From Halanaeroarchaeum sp. HSR-CO (GTDB taxonomy: Archaea; Halobacteriota; Halobacteria; Halobacteriales; Halobacteriaceae), in the NCBI RefSeq assembly GCF_024972755.1, contig NZ_CP087724.1, positions 1,054,001 to 1,118,000 on the forward strand: a DNA stretch of 64,000 nt. Direction: 5' to 3'. The notes beneath the pieces were generated by a model. That model was not told the DNA's origin. It saw nothing but the letters and a program-made list of their open reading frames with translations, and did no database searches. Both the position numbers and the translations under genes were made by a program. Shown in pieces: positions 8,851 to 19,364 of the stretch (the first letter of the stretch is position 1; the number at the start of each line of letters is the position of its first letter).

Positions 8851-10610
8851 GCTATCACTTCAGAGGGCTCCGAGAGGATATCTTTGATCTCCTCGGCGAG
8901 TTCGTCCGCCTTGAAGCGGACGCCGGTGTACTTGTTGATGCGGTCGACCCGCTCGAGAACGTCGTGTTCGACGATATCGGCGAACTGGCCGGTCGCGTTG
9001 GCCTCGGCGACGATGACCGTCTCCGCCTCCTGGACGGCCTCGGTGAGATCGGGACGGGGGTAGATGTACGGCACCGAGAGGTACCGGACCGAGATGTCGT
9101 CTTCGGCGAGGAAATCGAGGGCTTCGATCATGGCGCCCTCGGTCGACCCCCAGCCGATGACCAGTGTGTCGGCGTCCGGGTCACCGAACTCGCGGGGGCT
9201 GAAGTCCTCTCGCTCGCGGGCGGTCTCGACTTTGCGTTCGCGTTTGTCGACCTGTTCGACGCGGTCGTCGACGTCCTCTGTCCGCCGTCCGAGTTCGTTG
9301 TGTTCCAGGCCCGTGCTCATGTGGATGCCGCCTTCCGTCCCCGGAACGGTCCGCGGACTGATGCCGTCCTCGGTCGGAAGGTGGGGCTGGAAGCGGCCCT
9401 GGTCGTCCTGCCACTGTTCGACCTCGTCCTCGCGGACGAAGTTGCCGCGATCGATCTCGATGGCGTCGATGTCGAACTCGTCTGGGTCGACCGTCTGTTC
9501 GGTGACGGCCATCGCCAGATCGATGGACAGGTAGACCGGGATCTGATACTTCTCGGCGAGGTTGAACGCCTCGACGGTCTTGTGGAACGTGTCGGCGATG
9601 GTGGTCGGCGTGATGACGAAACGTGGAATCTCGCCGTGGCCACCGTAGAGCATCATGTTGAGGTCGCCCTGCTCCTGTTTGGTCGGCATCCCGGTGGAGG
9701 GGCCAGAGCGCATGACGTTGGCGATGACCAGTGGCGTCTCGCTCTGTGCGACGAGGCCGAACGCCTCCGACATCAGGTCGATACCGGGGCCGGACGTCGC
9801 GGTCATCGAGCGCGCACCGGCGCGGGCCCCACCGAGAGCCATGTTGACCGCCGCCAGTTCGTCCTCCGCCTGGACGACGTGGCCGCCGAATTTCTCGATG
9901 CGGCCCACCAGGTACTCCATGACGTTCGTCGCCGGCGTGATGGGGTAGCCGGCGTAGAAGCGACAGCCCCCGGCGATGGCGCCGAGACCGATCGCCTCGT
10001 CGCCGTTGAGCAGGAGGTAATCGTTGTCAGTCGTCTCGAGGTCGTACGGGAAGGTCTCCTCGAACTCCTCGGCGACGAACTCGGCGCCGAGACGGGCGGC
10101 TTTCTTGTTGTTCTCGACGATACTCGAGCCTTTGTCGCCGAATCGCTTCTCGAGTGCCTCGTCCAGGAACTCGACGTCGAAGCCGGCGACCTCACAGACG
10201 GCACCGAGGGCGACGACGTTTCGCATGATGGCGCCGCCGGCCTCTTCGGCGAGGTCGGAGAGGGGAACTGACAGCCCCGTCATCCCCTCGGGTGCCTCGA
10301 AGTTCGACATCCCGGCCTGCTCGCCATCGTAGATGATGACACTGTCGTCGTGTAGTTCGTCGAGGTTCTCCTCGACGGTTCGTTCGGTCAACGCGATGAG
10401 GATGTCCAGACGGTCGACGACCGACTGAACTTCGTCGACGCTCGTCCGGAGTTTGTATGCCGTATACCCACCGCGAATTCGCGATGCGAAGTCCTTCGAC
10501 GTGAAGACGTGTCGCCCGGATCGTGCGAGTGCGCGGGCGAAGATCTTCCCCGTCGAATCGATTCCATCGCCGGCTTCGCCGCCGATGGCCCAGTTCAGGT
10601 CCTCGTGCAT
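8847..10610 (-). CDS. korA: 2-oxoacid:ferredoxin oxidoreductase, fused gamma-alpha subunit
   Basis: 587 residues from ATG 10610 (MHEDLNWAIGGEAGDG). Residues 1-190 are the gamma domain (GGEAGDGIDSTG, then GGYTAYKLR), and the rest is the alpha/pyrimidine-binding domain (YPITPATNVME, AEDELAAVNMALGGARAG, TATSGPGIDLMSE). This fused arrangement is the normal haloarchaeal form of the enzyme that replaces NAD-linked 2-oxoacid dehydrogenases in the citric acid cycle. The reading frame continues upstream, but without family similarity. A TATA-like TTTAGAAG lies about 35-40 bases before the start. Confidence 0.93.
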   Translation of the reverse strand: MHEDLNWAIGGEAGDGIDSTGKIFARALARSGRHVFTSKDFASRIRGGYTAYKLRTSVDEVQSVVDRLDILIALTERTVEENLDELHDDSVIIYDGEQAGMSNFEAPEGMTGLSVPLSDLAEEAGGAIMRNVVALGAVCEVAGFDVEFLDEALEKRFGDKGSSIVENNKKAARLGAEFVAEEFEETFPYDLETTDNDYLLLNGDEAIGLGAIAGGCRFYAGYPITPATNVMEYLVGRIEKFGGHVVQAEDELAAVNMALGGARAGARSMTATSGPGIDLMSEAFGLVAQSETPLVIANVMRSGPSTGMPTKQEQGDLNMMLYGGHGEIPRFVITPTTIADTFHKTVEAFNLAEKYQIPVYLSIDLAMAVTEQTVDPDEFDIDAIEIDRGNFVREDEVEQWQDDQGRFQPHLPTEDGISPRTVPGTEGGIHMSTGLEHNELGRRTEDVDDRVEQVDKRERKVETAREREDFSPREFGDPDADTLVIGWGSTEGAMIEALDFLAEDDISVRYLSVPYIYPRPDLTEAVQEAETVIVAEANATGQFADIVEHDVLERVDRINKYTGVRFKADELAEEIKDILSEPSEVIA

Positions 10611-10878
10611 GTGTCTCGGCCTTACACGGGAACGCGCAAAAAGCCTTCTAAACACACGACACGCCGGATTCTCGGGGTTTGGCGATTGTTGCCGCTAGTT
10701 CCAAGAGCTGGACGTGTGTCCACTGAGGGCTCCCATCGACGGGTACACTGCTACTGTATGCGTCCGACGTCGATGATTTGTGCGATTGTCGGTCTGGATT
10801 AGCGCGGGCTGGGTACGTGTCCCGGCCGTGCTCGCCGGCGGGGAACTGCCTTTGTGGGTCGGGACCGAAGCCGTCGCC

Positions 10879-11526
10879 ATGGAAGACGTTGCGGTTCCGG
10901 TTCGTTCCGTCGAGTCGGCGGGCGCCGACGCGGTGGCCATCACCTTCGAGACGCCCGCCCAGTTCGACGGGGCGCCCGGACAGTTCGTCCGCCTCTCTGC
11001 GACCATCGACGACGAAGTCGTTCAGCGCTTTTACACGCTCTCCTCGCCGGATGTCGAGGAGACGTTCGAGGTCACCGTGTCGGTCGATCCGGCAGGATCG
11101 CTCGCGCCGTGGCTGGCCGACCGGGAACCGGGAGATACGGTGACGGTGAGTGGTCCCTATGGCGATCACTACTACGAAGGCGAAGACGCCGTCGTGGTCA
11201 TCGCCGCGGGCCCGGGGATCGGTCCTGCGGTGGGCATCGGCGAACGCGCTCTCCGGGAGGGAACTGGCGTCGCTATCGTCTATCCGGAGGGGCATCCCAT
11301 ACATCGTGACCGAATGGCGGCATTGACCGATGGTGGCGCCACGATCGTCACCTTCGAGGACGACCTCGAAGGGGCTGTCGAGGAAGCGGTCACCGCCGTG
11401 GACGGTGCCCCGTTCGTCTACGGGTTCGAGGAATTCGTCTCCGCGGTTGCGAACGCGCTCGAAGCCGTCGGTATCGACGCCGACGAAGCGAAAATCGAGA
11501 GCTTCGGCCCGGGGCCCGAACGCTAG
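10879..11526 (+). CDS. Ferredoxin/flavodoxin-NADP reductase-like FAD oxidoreductase
   Basis: 215 residues from ATG 10879. An N-terminal FAD-binding barrel carries the family motif RFYTLSSP (RxYS/T for FAD), and a C-terminal nucleotide-binding half carries VVVIAAGPGIGPAVGIGERAL and ends with EAKIESFGPGP. It lacks an Fe-S ferredoxin domain, so it is a stand-alone reductase that probably passes electrons between NAD(P)H and a separate carrier. Its stop overlaps that of the convergent epimerase gene. Specificity is unknown. Confidence 0.85.
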   Translation: MEDVAVPVRSVESAGADAVAITFETPAQFDGAPGQFVRLSATIDDEVVQRFYTLSSPDVEETFEVTVSVDPAGSLAPWLADREPGDTVTVSGPYGDHYYEGEDAVVVIAAGPGIGPAVGIGERALREGTGVAIVYPEGHPIHRDRMAALTDGGATIVTFEDDLEGAVEEAVTAVDGAPFVYGFEEFVSAVANALEAVGIDADEAKIESFGPGPER

Positions 11527-11909
11527 TGCTCGACGAATTCGACGAGGACACCACCCATCGATTTCGGGTGTAGGAAGGCGACGGTGTGGCCCCACGCGCC
11601 AGGCCGTGGTACGTCGTCGATGAGCGCTGCGCCTGCAGCGCGAGCGTTCTCGAGTGCGTTCTCGATGTCCTCCACGGTGAACGCGACGTGGTGCATCCCC
11701 GGTCCGTTTCGGTCCAGGAAATCTCCGATGGCCGTCCCATCCTCGAGCGGTTCGAGTATTTCGAGGTAGACGCCATCGGCGTCGAGAAACGCGACGCTCA
11801 AGCCGTCGAACTCCTCCTCGTGAGCGACCTGGAGATCGAAGAGCGAGGCGTACAGTTCGGTGAATGCGTCCACGTCCTCGACGGCGATGCCGATGTGGTC
11901 GACGTGCAT
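11523..11909 (-). CDS. mce: Methylmalonyl-CoA epimerase
   Basis: 128 residues, vicinal-oxygen-chelate (glyoxalase) fold. It interconverts the two epimers of methylmalonyl-CoA so that the mutase can act. Metal-ligand residues typical of the family are visible: His5 (VDHIGIAV), His in GMHHVAFTVEDI, and Glu in GGVLVEFVEH. It starts at ATG 11909, just downstream of the mutase gene on the same strand (155-base gap), which supports the assignment. Confidence 0.95.
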   Translation of the reverse strand: MHVDHIGIAVEDVDAFTELYASLFDLQVAHEEEFDGLSVAFLDADGVYLEILEPLEDGTAIGDFLDRNGPGMHHVAFTVEDIENALENARAAGAALIDDVPRPGAWGHTVAFLHPKSMGGVLVEFVEH

Positions 11910-12063
11910 AGTCGAGGGTCCGCCGGCACTCACATAAGGGTACGTCCCACGGTTTATCACGGATGCCCGGACCACCCCGTGGCATGCGGTGATCTCGGCC
12001 GGATCACGTCCCGCGGGTGTGCGACACGCCGTGATTCGGTAGCGACGTGTCGCCTGTTAGCCC

Positions 12064-13749
<1,686 letters not shown>

Positions 13750-13807
13750 TGTCAGTACCTGCGGCCAGCGAACCTATAATGGTTGACCTCCCACGCCGGT
13801 ATCGAAG

Positions 13808-14014
13808 CTACGAGTCCTCGCCCGGGGCGTGGTCGCTCCGGTCGAAGGAGACCCGCGAGCGGATTTGCCGACCGATCCGCGATAGGGACGTCGAGCAGGC
13901 GTCACACTCGCTACAGCCGACCGACGAACAGCTGATCTGATCGCCACACCGCGGACAGCCGAGTCCCGAGGCGGTCTCGAACTCGTAGCCACACGTCGGA
14001 CAGTCGACTTTCAT
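13808..14014 (-). CDS. Small zinc-ribbon protein coupled to feoB
   Basis: 68 residues from ATG 14014. The N-terminus has two CxxC pairs (CPTCGYEFE and CPRCGDQIS) and then CSSVGCSECDAC, giving seven or eight cysteines for two zinc or iron sites. The C-terminus is basic and disordered. Its start overlaps the feoB stop (ATGA), so it is the third gene of a feoA-feoB operon. Bacterial feo operons often have a small third protein, FeoC; this one is unlike FeoC in sequence, and a role in assembling or regulating the FeoB channel is inference. Confidence 0.75.
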   Translation of the reverse strand: MKVDCPTCGYEFETASGLGCPRCGDQISCSSVGCSECDACSTSLSRIGRQIRSRVSFDRSDHAPGEDS

Positions 14015-15903
14015 AGTAACACCAGGGCGAGCAGGCCCCCGACGGTGAACGCGACGACCCACGACCCGATCCACATGAGTACTCCACTCTTCAGGTCGCG
14101 CTCCTTGACGATCATCATCATCGAGAGGATGCAGGGGACGAACAGCGTGACGACCACGAGGCCGACGAAGACCTGTGGCGCCGACAGTGCCATGTCCGTC
14201 ATCCCCGCAGCGGCGAAGTCCCGCCGGATGAGCCCCAGGATGAGCACCTGTCCGAACGAGGCTGGCAGGCCGACGATACCGACCAGCGGTTCGAGCCAGC
14301 GCTCGATGGTTGCGAGCGACCCCGTGTAATCGAGTGCGGAAACGGCGATCGCCGTTGCCGCGAACAGTGGGCCGGCCTCCCGGAGGAACATCTTCGTACG
14401 CGTCCAGGTCTTCGAGAGGACGCTATTCGTGCTCGGCCGGCGGAGTCGTGGTAGTTCCGTGAGCAGCCCCTGTCCAGTCCCCGGGAGGACGCTATCGAGG
14501 ACTTTCCCGGCGAGACCGAAGACGAGGAGGATGACGCCGAGGTAGGCAAGCCACCAGCCCATTCCGAGCCCCGCGAGGAGGCCGAGGATGACGCCGAGCT
14601 GCGCGGAACAGGGAATCGAGAGGCCAAGGAGTGCCGTGGCGATGGTTCGCTGCCGTTTCGTCCCCATCATCCGCGTCGAGATGACCGCCATGGTCACACA
14701 GCCGACACCGACGATCATGGGGATGATCGCCCGACCGTTCAACCCGATGCGCGACATGCCCCGATCCGTGAGGACGGCGAGGCGGGGAAGGATCCCGGAA
14801 TCCTCGAGGACGGCCAACGCCAGGTAGAACGACACGACGAGCGGTAAGAGAACGCCGAGGATGTACTGGACCGTCACGGTGAGCAGGCCCAGGTTGTCGT
14901 TGATCAGGACGAATTGCACCGGTTCCCAGAGCCCCGTGCCGGGGACGATGTCCCCGACCACGGTCGTCACGAAGGGGACGTAATACTCCCCGAACAGTTC
15001 GACCTCGATGACGTCGACGAGACGCTGTGCCACCAGGTCGCCGATGAGGAAGTAGATCAGGCCCATGATGGCGATGGCGATGGGCGTCCCGGTCAGGGGA
15101 TTCAACAGGAGGTCGTCGAATCTGTCACCCAGTGATTTCTCCCCGGGCCGTTCGTAGAGTGATTCGTCGACGATGTCGCCGATTCGGGAACGGCGATGGG
15201 AGTATATCGTATCGCGAAGGTCGTTGGGCACCAGGGCCGTCGTACCACCGTCGGCGACGACCTCGTTCTCCCGGCCGAGTACCCGTTCAGCGGTGGCTTC
15301 GTCACCCTCGACGAGGAGGGTCTTCTCCAGGCGGGTCGCGGGGAGGTCCGCGGGGAGTTCCTCGAACCAGGCATCGATGGCCGTCTCGTCGGGGGCCGTC
15401 GCCTCGGGAATGCGTGACTCGACGTCTTCGATGCCGGTGCCCTCGGTCGCTACGGTGGGAACGACGGGGACGCCGAGTTGGGCTTCGAGGGTCTCTGGGT
15501 CGACCTCGATACCGTCCGCGCGCGCCTCGTCCATCATGTTCAGCGCCACGACGGTCGGGATACCCATGTCCAGTAACTGGAGGGTCAAGAAGAGGTCGCG
15601 GTCCAGATGGGTCGCGTCGACGACGTTGACGACCGCGTCGAGGTCGAAGAGGATGTCCCGAGTCACTCGTTCCTCCTCGTTGAACGAGGAGATGCCGTAG
15701 ACGCCGGGGGTGTCGGTCAGCGCGAACCCGTCGGCGTCGGCTAACGTCGTCTCGACCGTCGTTCCGGGGTAATTGGAGACATCGACGGTCTCGTTCCCGA
15801 GTGCGTTGAAGATCACACTCTTCCCCACGTTGGGGGCGCCCACGAGACCGACGAGGGGCCCGTCTTCGGGTACCTGTTCGGTAGTCTCGTGGTCCATAGT
15901 CAT
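14011..15903 (-). CDS. feoB: Ferrous iron transporter FeoB
   Basis: 630 residues. An N-terminal GTPase domain has G1 GAPNVGKS (residues 22-29), G3 DTPGVY and G4 NMMD, followed by the Gate and core membrane regions with about ten transmembrane segments. It moves Fe(II) into the cell. The start at ATG 15903 overlaps the feoA stop by four bases (ATGA); reading further upstream would run through feoA. The protein is shorter than the roughly 770-residue E. coli form. Confidence 0.96.
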   Translation of the reverse strand: MTMDHETTEQVPEDGPLVGLVGAPNVGKSVIFNALGNETVDVSNYPGTTVETTLADADGFALTDTPGVYGISSFNEEERVTRDILFDLDAVVNVVDATHLDRDLFLTLQLLDMGIPTVVALNMMDEARADGIEVDPETLEAQLGVPVVPTVATEGTGIEDVESRIPEATAPDETAIDAWFEELPADLPATRLEKTLLVEGDEATAERVLGRENEVVADGGTTALVPNDLRDTIYSHRRSRIGDIVDESLYERPGEKSLGDRFDDLLLNPLTGTPIAIAIMGLIYFLIGDLVAQRLVDVIEVELFGEYYVPFVTTVVGDIVPGTGLWEPVQFVLINDNLGLLTVTVQYILGVLLPLVVSFYLALAVLEDSGILPRLAVLTDRGMSRIGLNGRAIIPMIVGVGCVTMAVISTRMMGTKRQRTIATALLGLSIPCSAQLGVILGLLAGLGMGWWLAYLGVILLVFGLAGKVLDSVLPGTGQGLLTELPRLRRPSTNSVLSKTWTRTKMFLREAGPLFAATAIAVSALDYTGSLATIERWLEPLVGIVGLPASFGQVLILGLIRRDFAAAGMTDMALSAPQVFVGLVVVTLFVPCILSMMMIVKERDLKSGVLMWIGSWVVAFTVGGLLALVLL

Positions 15904-16127
15904 CGATCCGGTACCGTTATCGCGACGTCCCTGGCGATGGGTGCGCCGACGGCGAGGTCGGTTCCGCGACGCGAGATGATCACGGGGCCGGCGTCGAGAT
16001 GCTGTCGACATTCGACCTCACCATCCAGGAACCCCATCCGATGCAACTGTGCGCGCACCTCCGTGTCCTCGACGGCGTCGATGCGAAACGCCTCGCCCTG
16101 CTCGACATCGTGTAATGTCGTTTTCAT
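15900..16127 (-). CDS. feoA: FeoA domain protein
   Basis: 75 residues with the SH3-like FeoA fold: LHDVEQGEAFRI, then RAQLHRMGFLDGEV (the conserved R-L-x-x-MG pattern) and VIISRRGTDLAVGAPIA. FeoA binds the cytosolic part of FeoB and supports Fe(II) uptake. It opens the feoA-feoB-zinc-ribbon operon, directly downstream of the putative iron box. Confidence 0.94.
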   Translation of the reverse strand: MKTTLHDVEQGEAFRIDAVEDTEVRAQLHRMGFLDGEVECRQHLDAGPVIISRRGTDLAVGAPIARDVAITVPDR

Positions 16128-16135
16128 TTTGGCGC

Positions 16136-16165
16136 ACCTAATTTAGTCCTACCTAACAATAGGAC
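16136..16165. promoter_or_regulatory. Putative DtxR-type iron operator of feo
   Basis: ACCTAA occurs twice (16136-16141 and 16151-16156). TTAGTCCTACCTAA (16143-16156) is an inverted repeat with TTAG/CTAA arms and shares ten of fourteen positions with the repeat before sufC. A second inverted repeat, GTCCTA with TAGGAC, spans 16146-16165. The cluster lies between a TATA-like CTTATAAG (16174-16181) and the feoA start, a position that would block transcription when a repressor is bound. Confidence 0.6.
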
Positions 16166-16290
16166 GAGGGCTGCTTATAAGAGAAACGCCAGTTCCACGA
16201 ACCTGAAAACGCGGGCGTCGGGCACAACTATCTTGGTGCGGGACTCGTAGGTACGGCCGTTCGGATCCGCGATGCGGACCGAGTGACGCC

Positions 16291-16734
16291 ATGAGCCACG
16301 AGCGCGAAAAACAGTACACGGAGAGCGTGGAGATGTATCTCAAGGAGATCTACCTGCTCGCACGGGACGGCGAGCCGGCGACGACGGGCGACATCGCCGA
16401 CGCCCTCGGTGTCTCCCCGCCGAGCGTGACCGACCGTCTCGGCCACCTCGAGGACCGGAACCTCGTCGAGCACGAGAAGCGACGGGGCACCACGCTCACC
16501 CCCGAAGGGGAGGAGGCCGCACGACGTATCCTTCGCAAACACTGTCGAATCGAACGGTTCCTCGTCGAACAACTGGACGTGACCGAGGGGTTCCACGACG
16601 AGGCCTGTCGACTGGAACACGCGATGAGCGACGACATCGCTCGTCGGCTGGACTCGTTCGTCGATCTCCCGCCGGAGTGTCCCGACTGCTACGATCACGA
16701 GGCCCAGCACTGCTCGCGTCTCTTCGAGGACTAG
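16291..16734 (+). CDS. DtxR/IdeR-family metal-dependent transcription regulator
   Basis: 147 residues. A winged helix-turn-helix covers residues 1-70 (YLKEIYLLARDG, then TGDIADALGVSPPSVTDRLGHLEDRNLVEHE), followed by the metal-sensing dimerisation helices (CRIERFLVEQL, DEACRLEHAMSD) and a short tail with CPDCYDHEAQHC. It lacks the SH3-like third domain. Divergent orientation from feoAB and the iron box between them suggest that it is the iron-dependent repressor of ferrous iron uptake. Confidence 0.92.
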   Translation: MSHEREKQYTESVEMYLKEIYLLARDGEPATTGDIADALGVSPPSVTDRLGHLEDRNLVEHEKRRGTTLTPEGEEAARRILRKHCRIERFLVEQLDVTEGFHDEACRLEHAMSDDIARRLDSFVDLPPECPDCYDHEAQHCSRLFED

Positions 16735-17288
16735 CGACCGGTATCGTACTTGTACGTCGCCGACTCCGGGTCGATACCGAAGTCCTCCGGTGACTCCTCG
16801 GAGTCGTCGTCCTCGAACCGATGTCGAAGGCGCCGCGGAACCGAGAATTCTTCGGCCGTTACCCTGAGGGGAACGGCATCGGGGTCGGCCACTTTGCGGA
16901 CCGCGTCGAGTCGATCGCGCTGTGGACCCGGCAACGAGTCCTCGCTCACGGTCTCGAAGCCGAACTTTTCCAGGTACCCGACCAGCGAGGTGAACGCGTA
17001 AACCGTATCGAAGCCCCGCTCGTTAGCGATCTCGACCAGTCGTTGGAGGATATGCGCGCCCACGCCCCGATCCTGCCACGCATCCAGGACGCCGATGGCC
17101 GTCACCTCGCAGAACTCGGGATCGGTCGAGTGGACGCGGAAACGCCCGAAACCGACCTTCCGGCCCGCATCCTCGTCCAGCGCGATGACGTAGTCTCGGG
17201 AGCGAAACGCGGGGTCGTCGATACCGAACTCCTCGAGTCGGTCGAGTAACCACACCTCCTCTCGTTTTTTCGCTTCCCGGACGTACAT
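16731..17288 (-). CDS. GNAT-family N-acetyltransferase
   Basis: 185 residues. The acetyl-CoA-binding motif is visible as VTAIGVLDAWQDRGVGAHILQRLVEIANERG (V-x-x-x-x-R-G-x-G region, residues about 64-94), followed by VYAFTSLVGYLEKFGFE, the usual GNAT ending. The acceptor substrate cannot be predicted. The stop overlaps the stop of the convergent DtxR gene. A C-terminal extension of about 50 residues is charged and probably disordered. Confidence 0.85.
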   Translation of the reverse strand: MYVREAKKREEVWLLDRLEEFGIDDPAFRSRDYVIALDEDAGRKVGFGRFRVHSTDPEFCEVTAIGVLDAWQDRGVGAHILQRLVEIANERGFDTVYAFTSLVGYLEKFGFETVSEDSLPGPQRDRLDAVRKVADPDAVPLRVTAEEFSVPRRLRHRFEDDDSEESPEDFGIDPESATYKYDTGR

Positions 17289-17375
17289 ACGAGACCGAAG
17301 GATGGGGGGACTGAAAAGCGTTCCCGCGTCAGATCGCCGAAATATCTTTGGCGGTTCGTGTCAAGTGTTACCATT

Positions 17376-19358
17376 ATGGATTCGTTCGCCGACGTGGACG
17401 AGGTGGTCCACGAACCCGATCGGTCGTTCGTGGAGTCGACGAACGTCTGGTCGTTCATGCAGGCCCAGGGCATCGAGGACTACGACGACCTCGTCTCGAA
17501 AGCCAGCGAGGATATCGAGTGGTTCTGGGACGAGGTCGTCCAGTACCTCGGGCTGGAGTTCTACGACGACTACGACGCCGTCCGTGTGGACGCGGAGGGT
17601 CCCCAGTTCACCGACTGGTACGTGGGCGGGACCCTGAACGTCGCGCACAACGTGGTGGATCGCCACGCTCACGTCGACGCGGGAACGCGAAATCACGTCG
17701 CGACCATCTGGGAGGGGGAACCCGGGGAGGTTCGCGAGATGACCTATCACGACCTCCACGAGGCGGCGAACCGCGTCGCGAACGCCCTGGAGCATCGGGG
17801 CGTGGGTCGCGGCGACACCGTCGCGCTCTACATGCCGATGGTTCCCGAGGTCGTCTCCATCCTGTACGGCATCTTCTCGGTGGGCGCTATCGCCGTCCCC
17901 ATCTTCTCCGGGTTCGGCACCGACGCGGTGGCGACCCGACTCGACGAGTCGGGTGCCGACGTCCTGTTCACCGCCGACGGGTTCTACCGCCGGGGCTCGG
18001 AGGTCCCCCTCAAACGTACCGCCGACGCCGCGGTCGAAGGGGTGGGCGGTCTGGAACACGTGATCGTCTACGATCGCCTGGGGAGCAACGACGCGACCGG
18101 GAAATACGCCATCCCGTGGGACTGGGACCGGGACGAGTGGTGGGAGAACGCTATCGGTGGCGCCGACGGCGACCACGAGACGGCGGTCATGGACGCGAGC
18201 GACCCGGCAATGCTGCTCTACTCCTCGGGGACGACCGGCCGTCCGAAGGGGATCGTCCACACGCACGCGGGGTCGCTGGTCCAACCGGCCAAGGAGATAT
18301 ACTTCGGGTTCGATCACAAACCGTTCGATCGGTTCTTCTGGGTGTCGGACATCGGCTGGATGATGGGGCCGTGGTCGCTCATCGGCAATCACGCCTTCGG
18401 CGGCACGGTCCTCATGTACGAGGGGGCGCCGGATCATCCAGCGCCAGACCGCTTCTGGGAGCTCATCGACGATCACGGCGTGACCACCTTCGGCATCTCA
18501 CCTACGGCCATCCGGGCCCTTCGAAAGGAGGGCGACGAGTGGCTCGAGGGTCACGACCTCTCCTCGATTCGAATTCTGGGTTCGACTGGCGAACCGTGGG
18601 ATCCCGAATCCTGGCGCTGGTTCTACGACGAGGTGGGCGGTGGCTCGGCGCCCATCATCAACATCACCGGTGGGACGGAGATACTCGGCTGTTTTCTCAT
18701 GCCGTCGCCGGTCCAGTCGCTCAAGCCGACGACCGTCGGCAGCCCCGGCCTCGGGATGGACGTGGACATCGTCGACGAACACGGCGAGAGCATCGCGGGC
18801 GAACACGAACAGGGCTATCTGGTCGCCCGCGACTCGTGTCCATCGATGACTCGCTCGCTCTGGGAAGGGGACGAGCGGTATCTCGACGCGTACTGGTCCC
18901 GGTGGGACGACCTGTGGAATCACGGGGACTGGGCACAGATCGACGAGGACGGGTACTGGTTCTTGCTCGGCAGAGCGGACGACGCGATCACCGTCGCCGG
19001 GCGGAAGGTCGGTCCGGCGGAGGTCGAGGGCGCCCTCATCGACCACGAGGCTGTCAACCAGGCCGCAGTCGTCGGCGTGCCAGACGAGACGACCGGCGAA
19101 GCGGCCGTCGCGTACGTCATCCTCGAACCGGAGGTCGACCCGAGCGATCACCTCGAGTCGGCGCTGGCCGAGCACGTCGGTGCGAAACTCGGGAAGCCGT
19201 TCCGCCCCCGGGAGATCCACTTCGTCGAGGCGTTTCCAAAGACCCAGAGCGGGAAGATCGTTCGCCGGATCATCGCCAGCGCCTACACGGGCGAGGCGAT
19301 CGGCGACACCAGCAGCATCGAGAATCCGGAGGCGATCGACCGGCTCCGGGACGTGTGA
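17376..19358 (+). CDS. AMP-forming acyl-CoA synthetase (acetyl/propionyl-CoA synthetase type)
   Basis: 660 residues from ATG 17376. It activates a short-chain acid to its acyl-CoA through an acyl-adenylate. Motifs in order: P-loop YSSGTTGRPKG, WVSDIGWMMGPW (acetyl-CoA synthetase-like), ITGGTEILG, the hinge DGYWFLLGRADDAITVAGRKVGP, and the acetylatable lysine in FPKTQSGKIVRRI. The close ACS relatives use acetate or propionate; nearby methylmalonyl-CoA genes make propionate plausible, which is inference. Confidence 0.93.
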   Translation: MDSFADVDEVVHEPDRSFVESTNVWSFMQAQGIEDYDDLVSKASEDIEWFWDEVVQYLGLEFYDDYDAVRVDAEGPQFTDWYVGGTLNVAHNVVDRHAHVDAGTRNHVATIWEGEPGEVREMTYHDLHEAANRVANALEHRGVGRGDTVALYMPMVPEVVSILYGIFSVGAIAVPIFSGFGTDAVATRLDESGADVLFTADGFYRRGSEVPLKRTADAAVEGVGGLEHVIVYDRLGSNDATGKYAIPWDWDRDEWWENAIGGADGDHETAVMDASDPAMLLYSSGTTGRPKGIVHTHAGSLVQPAKEIYFGFDHKPFDRFFWVSDIGWMMGPWSLIGNHAFGGTVLMYEGAPDHPAPDRFWELIDDHGVTTFGISPTAIRALRKEGDEWLEGHDLSSIRILGSTGEPWDPESWRWFYDEVGGGSAPIINITGGTEILGCFLMPSPVQSLKPTTVGSPGLGMDVDIVDEHGESIAGEHEQGYLVARDSCPSMTRSLWEGDERYLDAYWSRWDDLWNHGDWAQIDEDGYWFLLGRADDAITVAGRKVGPAEVEGALIDHEAVNQAAVVGVPDETTGEAAVAYVILEPEVDPSDHLESALAEHVGAKLGKPFRPREIHFVEAFPKTQSGKIVRRIIASAYTGEAIGDTSSIENPEAIDRLRDV

Positions 19359-19364
19359 CCGCTG

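Noticed and set aside
11523-11526. Overlapping stop codons of convergent genes (also 16731-16734 and 51282-51285)
   Set aside because: Interesting compactness, but common in haloarchaeal genomes, so not reported as a finding.
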